A stretch of 64,000 nucleotides of DNA from Pseudidiomarina atlantica (GTDB taxonomy: Bacteria; Pseudomonadota; Gammaproteobacteria; Enterobacterales; Alteromonadaceae): NCBI RefSeq assembly GCF_000753735.1, contig NZ_JPIN01000001.1:496001-560000 (forward strand). Reading direction: 5' to 3'. A model generated the notes under the pieces. That model searched no databases. It was not told the origin of the DNA and saw nothing but the letters and a program-made list of their open reading frames with translations. This document shows, in pieces, positions 55,560 to 63,250 of this stretch. Each line of letters starts with the position of its first letter. Positions within the stretch are counted from its first letter, which is position 1. A program made the translations under genes and the position numbers.

Positions 55560-57312
55560 AGGTTATTGGTTAAGCTTGAGCGCGATCGCGCTCGCCTTAA
55601 CTGCTTGTTCGCAACAAGCTGACATCGATGCGCCGCTCGCTAATTCAAATTGCGTCGCTGAACAGACTATTGGTCAAATACAAGGCAGTTCAGATAGCTC
55701 ACCGTTAGTAGGGCAAAGAGTCAGTATTAGTGGTGTCGTCACCGCGAGTTGGCAAGCCGATGGTGAACTCGGTGGTTTCTTTGTGCAAGACAACGCTGCC
55801 GGTTTATTCGTGCAAGCCACAGCGCCCGTTGTTGCAATTGGTGATCAAGTGCGCGTCAGTGGCGTGGTCAGTGAAGCTCAGCAATTGACCCAACTAGATC
55901 AGGTGACGGAAATTATTGATTGTGGCACAGCTGAGCTGCCGAAAGCGCAAGAATTGACGTTACCTGTAGCATCGGTGAATACGTTCGAACAATTAGAAGG
56001 ACAATACGTCAGCATCCCGCAAACACTCATCGTCAACGGCAATTACCTACTTGATCGCCATGGTAGTTTTGATGTTGCTGCAGAGCGACTCTATACTCCG
56101 ACACAAGTCACGCAGCCTGGTAGCAGTGCTCGGCAACTCGCCGCAAGCTACGAGTTACAGCGCTTAGTGATTGACGATAATCGCGCGCCCAACCCAAGCC
56201 TAGTGCCCTTTCCGGCACCGCAACTCAGTGCCGATAATAGTCTGCGCGCCGGCGACAGTGTTAGTAATGTGCAAGGCATTTTAAGTGAATTTAACGGTCG
56301 TTACCGCATTCAACCAACCGCTGAATTGCAGTTCACCGTCACCAACCCGCGCCCGCCAGCACCGAGTAAGTCAGCCGATCCACGTGTGATTCGCGTCGCC
56401 ACTTTTAATGTCTTGAACTACTTCAACGGTAATGGCGTCGAGCAAAGTTTCCCAACTGACCGTGGCGCTGAAACTGCCGCTGATTTCAGCCGCCAGGAAG
56501 CTAAAATCATTGCCGCCATGGTAGCGCTTGAAGCGGATGTTATTGGTCTGATGGAAATTGAAAACGACGGCTACGCTGACCATAGTGCTATTGTGCGTTT
56601 GGTTGCGCAACTCAAACAAGCCAGCGGCCAACCGTGGCGCTACGTCGCCGCAGCAGAGGGGCAGTTCGGCGGCGCCTCTATTACCAACGGTTTAATTTAT
56701 CGCAGCGACAGAGTCGAAGCAGTTGGCGCAGTATCGACTGTTACTGAGGGCGTCTTTAGCAACCGCAGTCGCTATCCTTTGATCCAACGCATGCGCCCGT
56801 TGCATAGCCAAGAGACTTTTGTGGTAGCGGTCAATCACTTTAAATCGAAAGGCTCGTGTCCGCGCGATAGTAGTGACCCAAATGCTAATCAGAACGATGG
56901 TCAAGCGTGCTGGAATGCGGCTCGTGTTGAATCAGCCGAGCGCCTGATTGCGGCCCTGCAACAACCTTTGTTGGCAAAAACTAGCGCACAAATTGTCCTC
57001 GGTGACTTTAACGCCTACGCGCAAGAAGATCCGATGCAAACCTTCTACGCAGCGAGCTACCATAACCGCGCTGAACACTTTGAGCCCAAGGGCTATTCCT
57101 ATGTGTTCAACGCGCAAGCCGGCAGTCTTGACCATCTGCTGGTCAGTGATGCCCTGCACGGCCGCGTGATTAACCAACAGCATTGGCTCATTAATGCCGA
57201 TGAACCGCCGGCGCTGAGCTATGAAGGTTATTCACAAAACCCCGATTGGTATGCTCCCGACGCTTACCGATCATCGGACCATGACCCCATCATTGCCGAT
57301 ATTCAGTTTTAA
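55528..57312 (+). CDS. ExeM/NucH-family endonuclease lipoprotein
   Basis: Extracellular or outer-membrane DNase/phosphodiesterase, 594 aa. It has a lipoprotein signal (ALTACSQ, lipid Cys about 28), an OB-fold region (about 40-150, GQRVSISGVVTA), and an endonuclease/exonuclease/phosphatase domain from about residue 280 (VIRVATFNVLNYF, MEIENDG, VNHFKSKGS, LGDFNAY, SSDHDPI). Related nucleases digest extracellular DNA for nutrient use or biofilm remodelling. The start is the ATG at 55528 with AGGA five bases upstream, inside the MarR gene's 3' end. Confidence 0.9.
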   Translation: MHNNNSTVIHKGYWLSLSAIALALTACSQQADIDAPLANSNCVAEQTIGQIQGSSDSSPLVGQRVSISGVVTASWQADGELGGFFVQDNAAGLFVQATAPVVAIGDQVRVSGVVSEAQQLTQLDQVTEIIDCGTAELPKAQELTLPVASVNTFEQLEGQYVSIPQTLIVNGNYLLDRHGSFDVAAERLYTPTQVTQPGSSARQLAASYELQRLVIDDNRAPNPSLVPFPAPQLSADNSLRAGDSVSNVQGILSEFNGRYRIQPTAELQFTVTNPRPPAPSKSADPRVIRVATFNVLNYFNGNGVEQSFPTDRGAETAADFSRQEAKIIAAMVALEADVIGLMEIENDGYADHSAIVRLVAQLKQASGQPWRYVAAAEGQFGGASITNGLIYRSDRVEAVGAVSTVTEGVFSNRSRYPLIQRMRPLHSQETFVVAVNHFKSKGSCPRDSSDPNANQNDGQACWNAARVESAERLIAALQQPLLAKTSAQIVLGDFNAYAQEDPMQTFYAASYHNRAEHFEPKGYSYVFNAQAGSLDHLLVSDALHGRVINQQHWLINADEPPALSYEGYSQNPDWYAPDAYRSSDHDPIIADIQF

Positions 57313-57329
57313 CTCTTGTCACACATCGC

Positions 57330-57371
57330 TGTCCTGTTGCATCTTATCAACATAATGAATGCAGCAGGACA
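57330..57371 (+). promoter_or_regulatory. Long hairpin covering the ribosome site of the ECF sigma gene
   Basis: Arms 57330-57342 and 57359-57371 pair over 13 bp with one G-U, around a 16-base loop. The ribosome site AGGA (57366-57369) is inside the 3' arm, five bases before the ATG at 57375. No T-tract follows. It may be translational control or a protein-binding palindrome. Confidence 0.55.
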
Positions 57372-57374
57372 CGC

Positions 57375-57929
57375 ATGACCCAGAACGCTCTAACAGGATT
57401 CGCGCAACAGCTAGACGCCGAAGTGATTAAAGGCGCTCAGGCCGGTCGTCGCGATTGTCAGCGGCAGCTGTTTGAAACCTATCAGCGCCCGGTACAACGC
57501 CTGATTCAAGGCATGTGCCGCGATCATGAATTAGCGCGCGATCTGACCCAAGACGTGTTTCTCGTTGCTTTTGAAAAAGTCGCACAATTACGGGATCCGA
57601 AGGCGCTTGGCGGTTGGTTAAAGCAGTTAACAGTGAACACCGCGCTGTCGCATTTTCGCAGGCCACAACAGCAAACCAATAGTGACGATAGCGCAGCACA
57701 ACTCGATGCCGACGACTGGCTGAGTCAAACCGATTGGCTACAACAGCTTGATGATATCGACACGCTGCTAAGCGTTTTGGACGAACATGAATATCAACTG
57801 ATTTGGCTGTACTTGGTCGAAGGCTACAGTCACGAAGAACTTGCTGAGCTGCTCAATGAGCAAGCCGCGACCGTACGCCAGCGCTACCATCGCGCACTCA
57901 AGAAATTACGACAGAGGAGTTCCAGATGA
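57375..57929 (+). CDS. ECF-type RNA polymerase sigma factor
   Basis: A 184-aa sigma-70-family alternative sigma factor. Region 2 spans about 30-95 (RDLTQDVFLVAFEKVAQLRDP; GGWLKQLTVNTAL) and region 4 about 130-182 (YSHEELAELLNEQAATVRQRY). It is the first of three genes in overlapping order with a single-pass membrane protein that looks like its anti-sigma factor and a PDZ protein. Its AUG is next to a hairpin that covers the ribosome site. Target genes unknown. Confidence 0.9.
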   Translation: MTQNALTGFAQQLDAEVIKGAQAGRRDCQRQLFETYQRPVQRLIQGMCRDHELARDLTQDVFLVAFEKVAQLRDPKALGGWLKQLTVNTALSHFRRPQQQTNSDDSAAQLDADDWLSQTDWLQQLDDIDTLLSVLDEHEYQLIWLYLVEGYSHEELAELLNEQAATVRQRYHRALKKLRQRSSR

Positions 57930-58330
57930 ACCCATCAGGTCCACAGAAGCAATCACTCAGCCCTAGCGAAGAGTTGCTGCGTGAGCGGCTTAAAGCGCAA
58001 GCGGAGCCGCTGCAACCGGTCACTTGGCAAGAGCTAACAGCACGCCAAGCCACCGCTGTAAAGCAGGCGCAGCCAGCACGCTCGAAAGCTGTTGCACTGT
58101 GGCTGACGCCCTTCGCGGTAGCTGCTGCAGTGGCATGGTTGATGGTGGTGCAGCCGCTGTCAACGAACGGCCAAGCGAGACCACAAACGCCGATGTTGCT
58201 CGCGGGCAATTACCAGCTCGAAAGTATCGACCGCCAAATTCAGCAGGCTTACCTGCGTGGTGCGGACGATGCTACGATCACCGCCTTGTGGCAACAACGT
58301 GAAGTGCTAACAGCACAGGAGACGTTTTAA
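57926..58330 (+). CDS. Probable anti-sigma factor, single-pass membrane protein
   Basis: A 134-aa protein with one membrane helix (about residues 52-70, LWLTPFAVAAAVAWLMVV), a cytoplasmic N-terminus (about 50 residues, rich in Gln, Glu and Ala) and a periplasmic C-terminus of about 60 residues. Its gene overlaps the ECF sigma gene by four bases and the PDZ gene by one. The layout and position fit an anti-sigma factor, but I see no zinc-binding HxxxCxxC motif and no recognised family. Confidence 0.6.
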   Translation: MNPSGPQKQSLSPSEELLRERLKAQAEPLQPVTWQELTARQATAVKQAQPARSKAVALWLTPFAVAAAVAWLMVVQPLSTNGQARPQTPMLLAGNYQLESIDRQIQQAYLRGADDATITALWQQREVLTAQETF

Positions 58331-59166
58331 TGAAACTCAGCGCACTTGGACTCAGCACCCTATTGCTAACCCTGTTAAGCACTCCGCTTAACGCAGCGAC
58401 GCAAGAAGAGCAGCTGGCACGAGAGCATGCCCGCGCCGCAGCGATTGCCGCTGCCAAAAGCCAGGGCAAAGCTGCAACAGTTACCATGGAAGAACCAACG
58501 CGCAGCTATTTTGACTGGGGCGCAGTGGTGCACCCCAACGGCGAAGTTTTATCGGTGCGAAATGCTTCTGTGGCAGCAGAAATGGGACTCACAGCAGGTG
58601 ATCGGCTACTGCAGGTTGATGACATCGATTTTAGTGAAGCAGGACTCGACACTATTGTCAGCCATCTGCAAGGGCTCGAGCATGACTCAACCTTCAACGT
58701 AACGGTTGCGCGCGATACGCAGACACTGACTTTAGGTGGCCGCGTGAAAGCAACCGTGATTCCGGGGTGGCGTCTTGAAGTCGATGTCGCGCAAGCGCAA
58801 GTGGATAAAACCGACGACGGTAGTTGCGGACGCGTCAGTGTGTTTGTGACACCACCAGAAGCGCGCGATTTATTTCCCGCATACTTCGTTAAAATTGATG
58901 ATGATAACGTGCTCAGACGGCGATCAATTTACAAGCTAGATCCAGGCGTACATGTCATTGAGTTGCATGAGCTCATTACCGATCCATGGGTGCGTCGTTC
59001 AAGCAGTATGAGTAATGCCAAGCAGTTAGAAATTGATGTCAAAGCAGATACAACTTACTACATTGCAGCGAAGTTTAATCGCAACAAACGTTTGAGCACC
59101 GTGCGTGAGGAATATTGGGAGCCAGTGGTGTGGCGTGAAGTGGAACAAAAATGTGAGGGCGACTAA
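58330..59166 (+). CDS. Secreted PDZ-domain protein
   Basis: A 278-aa protein with a signal peptide (about 1-22, cleaved near NAATQ), a charged helix, and a PDZ-like domain (about 55-135, NASVAAEMGLTAGDRLLQVDDI). A C-terminal region with a PEGA-like pattern (DPGVHVIELHELI) follows. No protease residues seen. Third gene of the ECF operon; might sense or bind unfolded envelope proteins or peptides and signal to the anti-sigma factor. That role is inference. Confidence 0.7.
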   Translation: MKLSALGLSTLLLTLLSTPLNAATQEEQLAREHARAAAIAAAKSQGKAATVTMEEPTRSYFDWGAVVHPNGEVLSVRNASVAAEMGLTAGDRLLQVDDIDFSEAGLDTIVSHLQGLEHDSTFNVTVARDTQTLTLGGRVKATVIPGWRLEVDVAQAQVDKTDDGSCGRVSVFVTPPEARDLFPAYFVKIDDDNVLRRRSIYKLDPGVHVIELHELITDPWVRRSSSMSNAKQLEIDVKADTTYYIAAKFNRNKRLSTVREEYWEPVVWREVEQKCEGD

Positions 59167-59182
59167 CCGCCCTCACCTTTTA
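59153..59182. terminator. Bidirectional terminator between PDZ gene and hsp20
   Basis: GTGAGGGCG and CGCCCTCAC pair over 9 bp with a six-base loop holding the PDZ gene's TAA. TTTT follows on the plus strand and ATTTTTG on the minus strand, so it can end both convergent transcripts. Confidence 0.85.
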
Positions 59183-59190
59183 TCACAGGG

Positions 59191-59643
59191 TTATTTGCTA
59201 CCTTCGAGCAAATTGAGTGAGTTACCGATTTCAATTTTCTTCGGCTTCATCGCTTCTGGGATGATTTTTTCCAGACCAATGGTCAATAAGCCGTTTTCCA
59301 TTTTCGCGCCTTTTACTTCAACGTGATCTGCTAAATTAAATTTGCGCTCAAAGCTGCGGAAAGCGATACCTTTATGCAGGTATTGCCGTTCTTCGTCCTG
59401 CTCTTCTTTACGTCCTTGAATCTTCAAAATACCGTTTTCAACTTCGATGCTCAGCTCATCGTCGGCAAATCCCGCGACAGCTAGGGTAATCGCGTAACGA
59501 TTGTCGCCAATCACTTCGATGTTGTACGGAGGGTAACCGCCAGCGGCATTGCTATCGGTGCGCATTGCGGCATCCAATAAGCGGGCCATACGGTCAAAAC
59601 CGATACTGCTGCGATAAAGTGGTGATAGATCAATAGTAGCCAT
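59191..59643 (-). CDS. ibpA: Small heat shock protein Hsp20 (IbpA family)
   Basis: ATP-independent holdase that keeps unfolded proteins soluble for DnaK and ClpB. The 150-aa protein has the alpha-crystallin domain (about 38-130), YNIEVIGDNRYAITLAVAGF at its start and the LADHVEVKGAKMENGLLTI part near the end, then a short tail. The start is ATG 59643 because AGGAG is seven bases before it; the ATG at 59649 is only one base from AGGAG. A sigma-32 promoter lies upstream at 59713-59740. Confidence 0.93.
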   Translation of the reverse strand: MATIDLSPLYRSSIGFDRMARLLDAAMRTDSNAAGGYPPYNIEVIGDNRYAITLAVAGFADDELSIEVENGILKIQGRKEEQDEERQYLHKGIAFRSFERKFNLADHVEVKGAKMENGLLTIGLEKIIPEAMKPKKIEIGNSLNLLEGSK

Positions 59644-59712
59644 GTTCATTCTCCTAAGAAGCAATGTTATGTGAATGTCGCGACTCTCTCAGAGACATCG
59701 CGTACACCTTAA

Positions 59713-59740
59713 AAATGGGACTGAGAAAATTGCTTTCAAG
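59713..59740 (-). promoter_or_regulatory. Sigma-32 heat-shock promoter of hsp20
   Basis: On the minus strand a perfect -35 CTTGAAA (59734-59740) and -10 TCCCATTT (59713-59720, 7 of 8 to CCCCATNT) are 13 bp apart. The start near 59706 gives a leader of about 60 bases with inverted repeats before the ATG. Confidence 0.8.
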
Positions 59741-59771
59741 GCTTAATCGCAAAATTTTTTGCATTCAACGA

Positions 59772-59806
59772 TCGTCATACAGCTGTCACTTGCGCTGTGG
59801 TATTAT
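59772..59806 (+). promoter_or_regulatory. PhoB-type promoter of alkaline phosphatase gene
   Basis: A Pho box at 59772-59790 (TCGTCATACAGCTGTCACT) matches 14 of 19 consensus positions including both TGTCA-type half-repeats. A -10 TATTAT (59801-59806) follows ten bases later, the normal PhoB geometry, with no -35 of its own needed. Transcription would start near 59813. Confidence 0.75.
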
Positions 59807-59840
59807 CGCCGCTACATGTAAAACGCTTAGGAGCCCCATT

Positions 59841-61205
59841 GTGAAATTTCGCCGCACTCTTTTACTCTCAGGAATCGCACTTGCTCTCGCGGGCTGCACG
59901 CAGAGCAACGCCAACGATGACGCTAATGCTAACGCTGCCGCAACTACTGAACAGGCACCGAATATCATCTTCTTGATTGGCGATGGCATGGGCTTTGAGT
60001 TTATCTCAGCATATCGTTACGCGATGAGTGAGCGTGGCGCTAACGCACTGGCACCGACGCCGTTTGATGACATGTTGGTGGGCGCCTCAACCACTTATCC
60101 AGATGACGATACTTGGGTCACCGATTCAGCTTCAAGCGCGACCGCACTCGCAACTGGAGTGAAAAGTTACAACGGCGCAATTGGCGTAGATGCCGATAAA
60201 CATCCACAACAAACCATTATGGAAAAAGCCCGTGAATTAGGCTGGCACACTGGTGCTGTTGCCACTTCACAAGTGAATCATGCCACGCCAGCATCGTTTT
60301 TTACCCATCATCCGTCGCGCCAGATGTACAACGAAATCGCCGATTCTTACGCAACCACCAAATTTGGCGATAGCTGGTCATTTGACGTTTTGCTTGGCGG
60401 CGGCACCAGCTATTTTGACCGTGACGACAAGAATTGGTTACCTGAGTTAAGTGCACAAGGCATGAACGTTGTGACTGACATGGCCGAGCTTGAGCAAGCG
60501 CAAGCACCCGTTTTGGGATTGTTCGCGCCAGTGGGGCTCCCCTTTGCGCTCGATTCTGAACCTTATTTAGCCGAGCTTACCCGCAATGCACTGCGCATCC
60601 TTGATGCTGAACAAGCGCAAAGTGGTAAACCCTTTGCGCTGATGATCGAAGGTTCGAAAATCGACTGGTGTGGGCATGCTAACGATATCGCCTGTGCGGT
60701 GCACGAAATGCATGACTTTGCGCAAGCGTTACAAGTCGCAAAAGATTATCAAGCGGCAAACCCTAACACCATTATCGTGGTCACCGCTGACCATTCCACC
60801 GGCGGCTTGACCCTTGGGCAAGGGGGCGAATATCAGTGGTATTCAGAGCGCGTGATGGACATTAAAGCGACCATTGGCACCATGGTTAAAGGTCTTTTGG
60901 AGCGCCCTCGTGACCAGTGGCGTGCGTACCTCGAACCGCTATTGAATTTACCCGTGAGCGAAGCGCAATGGAGCGAACTGGTTGCCATTGAATTGAGCGC
61001 TACGAACGACCGCGGTGACGATGCTGACCTGCTGCAAGATGCATTGGTCAAATTAACCGGTGAACTCACTCGCACCGGCTGGACCACCAGCGGACACACC
61101 GCAGTAGATGTGCCTGTGATGGCCTCTGGTCCTTATGCCGAGCGCTTACGCGGCTACCAAGACAACACCGACATTGCGAAGGTATTGCTGGAAATCGTGC
61201 GCTAG
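59841..61205 (+). CDS. phoA: Alkaline phosphatase, lipoprotein
   Basis: Hydrolyses phosphate monoesters outside the cytoplasm under phosphate limitation. The 454-aa protein starts at GTG 59841 (AGGAG seven bases upstream; the frame is open to 59664, but that would run through the Pho box). It has a lipoprotein signal (ALAGC), the metal site IGDGMGFEF, the catalytic Ser in TDSASSATALATG, TADHSTGG and the C-terminal SGHTAVDVPV. Lipid anchoring is different from soluble E. coli PhoA. Convergent four-base overlap with asnB. Confidence 0.92.
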   Translation: MKFRRTLLLSGIALALAGCTQSNANDDANANAAATTEQAPNIIFLIGDGMGFEFISAYRYAMSERGANALAPTPFDDMLVGASTTYPDDDTWVTDSASSATALATGVKSYNGAIGVDADKHPQQTIMEKARELGWHTGAVATSQVNHATPASFFTHHPSRQMYNEIADSYATTKFGDSWSFDVLLGGGTSYFDRDDKNWLPELSAQGMNVVTDMAELEQAQAPVLGLFAPVGLPFALDSEPYLAELTRNALRILDAEQAQSGKPFALMIEGSKIDWCGHANDIACAVHEMHDFAQALQVAKDYQAANPNTIIVVTADHSTGGLTLGQGGEYQWYSERVMDIKATIGTMVKGLLERPRDQWRAYLEPLLNLPVSEAQWSELVAIELSATNDRGDDADLLQDALVKLTGELTRTGWTTSGHTAVDVPVMASGPYAERLRGYQDNTDIAKVLLEIVR

Positions 61206-63220
61206 CACGATTTCCACCCCAGCTCTTTCGCTCGCTGCGCCGCAAGTGCTGGTACATCGGTCTTGATAAAATGATGGTGCAAAATCTGCACCCCTAACAT
61301 GTGATTAATCACCGCATCGAGTTGCACTTTTTCCTCGATTGCGGTGTTTTCATCTTCATGCTTGGCAAAGGTTTCCTGCACTGCTGCAAAATCCAATAGT
61401 CCCGCCTCTTGCACGGCTTCTTCCGACAAGAACTGATCGGCTAATTTCACCACTGCTTGCCACTTTTTCGGATCGGTATGCGCTGGCGGTGCCATAAAAG
61501 CGAACTTCTCGCGCTTGTACAACACTTCTGGTAATAAGCCTTTCATTGCTTCACGCAGCACGTACTTCTCTTTGTTGCCCTTGATGCGCAAATGCGGCGG
61601 TACGGTAAAGGCATACTCAGCCAAATGATGATCCAAGAAAGCTGGACGCGCTTCCATTGAGTTCGCCATATCCACGCGGTCACCACCCCAAGTCAAAATC
61701 TGTCCTTCGAGCATGGTCTTAATCCAGACATATTGTGCACGATCGAGCGGATGCCGCCCCCGCAGCATGGTCTCGTCCAGCGTGTCAGCAATAGCTTTAC
61801 CCGGGTCATATTCCGCCACCTCGGCACGCCGATCAGCAGCGATCAGCGGTAGCGCAACATCGGCGCACGACAACCATGGCTGCACGCAACTCGGCGTGAA
61901 GCCCATTTTGGCATTGAAAGCGGGGCTGACAAACTCTTCGCGCGCCAACATGGCGCCTTTGAATAATTTATTGTTTTTCTCGAGCAATTCTTGCCACGAT
62001 TTGCGTTCGCTCTCGGGCAGATGGTCCAAGCCATGTAAGAACATGTCTTTACGAAACGCCGGATAGCCGGCAAATAACTCGTCGGAACCCTCGCCCGTCA
62101 GCACCACTTTATAATTGGCCGCGTGTACCTGTTGACTCATTAAGTATTTGGCCACGCCAAGGGTGTTATAAATGGTGCGCTCGGTGTGCCAAATGGTTTT
62201 GACAAAGTGATCGTACAGGTCGTCCGCATTTAAGCGCATAATATGGTGATCGGCACCGGTGGCAGCGGCCATTTCTTCGGCAATGGGTGTTTCATCGTAT
62301 TCGGCAGAGTCAAAGCCAATGGTAAAGGCTTTCACTGAGGTTTGCGTTGCCGCTGCAGATAGCCCCAGAATGGCACAGGAATCAATCCCGCCAGAGAGGT
62401 AGCAGCCTACGGGTACATCGGCCGTTAGACGCAGTTGTACAGCCTCTAGCAGGTGTTTACGTACGCCATCAATGTAACTTTGTTCGTCGACGTCATCACC
62501 TGGATACTCTTGCTCCAATGGAAAGTTCACGTCCCAATATTGGTGTTCACTGATCTGCAATTGGCCGTCGCGCCGCTCAATTTTTACCACTTGCCCTGGA
62601 GCGACTTGGCGGATCCCCGCAAAGGCGGTCGAGCCCGGCACCATAACTTGAATCAACTGATGGTAAAGCCCTTCTGAAGAGAACTCACGTTTGACCTTAG
62701 GGTGCGCAAACAATACTTTTAGCTCTGATCCAAACACCACACCATCATCGGTTTCAGTGTAATACAACGGCTTGATGCCGAAGCGATCGCGCACCAAATA
62801 CATGGCGTCGTCCTGTTGGTCATAAAGCGCAAACGCAAACTCGCCACGCAATTGCGTTAACGTTGCGTCGAGTCCTTCGCGCTCGAACAGGTGCAAAACG
62901 ATTTCTGAGTCACTTTTACTACGAAAGCGTGCACCACGCGCGGTTAAATCGGCGCGAATCCGTTTAAAGTCGTAAAATTCACCGTTATGCGCCAACAACA
63001 AGCGCTGGTCAGCGGAAACAAACGGCTGCCGCGCACGGTCTTCGTTCAAGTCGATAATCGACAAACGCGCGTGACTAAAACCAACGCCGGTGTCAGGCAT
63101 CACTTCATAGCCAAAGCCGTCTGGCCCGCGGTGATGCATAATTGCCGCCATATTGACGAGGGTTTGCGCGTCCGGTGTTTGATCGGCGCGCTGATTAAAA
63201 ATTCCTGCAATACCACACAT
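61202..63220 (-). CDS. asnB: Asparagine synthetase (glutamine-hydrolysing)
   Basis: Makes asparagine from aspartate, glutamine and ATP. The 672-aa protein has the class II glutaminase with catalytic Cys 2 (MCGIAGIF), then the synthetase domain with the ATP-pyrophosphatase loop SGGIDSC. It is about 120 residues longer than E. coli AsnB (554); the extra length is in the C-terminal domain and loops, as in a large family of bacterial asparagine synthetases. It lies 30 bases after the ATCase-like gene on the same strand, so aspartate-using enzymes are paired. Confidence 0.9.
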   Translation of the reverse strand: MCGIAGIFNQRADQTPDAQTLVNMAAIMHHRGPDGFGYEVMPDTGVGFSHARLSIIDLNEDRARQPFVSADQRLLLAHNGEFYDFKRIRADLTARGARFRSKSDSEIVLHLFEREGLDATLTQLRGEFAFALYDQQDDAMYLVRDRFGIKPLYYTETDDGVVFGSELKVLFAHPKVKREFSSEGLYHQLIQVMVPGSTAFAGIRQVAPGQVVKIERRDGQLQISEHQYWDVNFPLEQEYPGDDVDEQSYIDGVRKHLLEAVQLRLTADVPVGCYLSGGIDSCAILGLSAAATQTSVKAFTIGFDSAEYDETPIAEEMAAATGADHHIMRLNADDLYDHFVKTIWHTERTIYNTLGVAKYLMSQQVHAANYKVVLTGEGSDELFAGYPAFRKDMFLHGLDHLPESERKSWQELLEKNNKLFKGAMLAREEFVSPAFNAKMGFTPSCVQPWLSCADVALPLIAADRRAEVAEYDPGKAIADTLDETMLRGRHPLDRAQYVWIKTMLEGQILTWGGDRVDMANSMEARPAFLDHHLAEYAFTVPPHLRIKGNKEKYVLREAMKGLLPEVLYKREKFAFMAPPAHTDPKKWQAVVKLADQFLSEEAVQEAGLLDFAAVQETFAKHEDENTAIEEKVQLDAVINHMLGVQILHHHFIKTDVPALAAQRAKELGWKSC

Positions 63221-63250
63221 GTTTGCTACTTCCTCGTAAGTTATCCGTTA

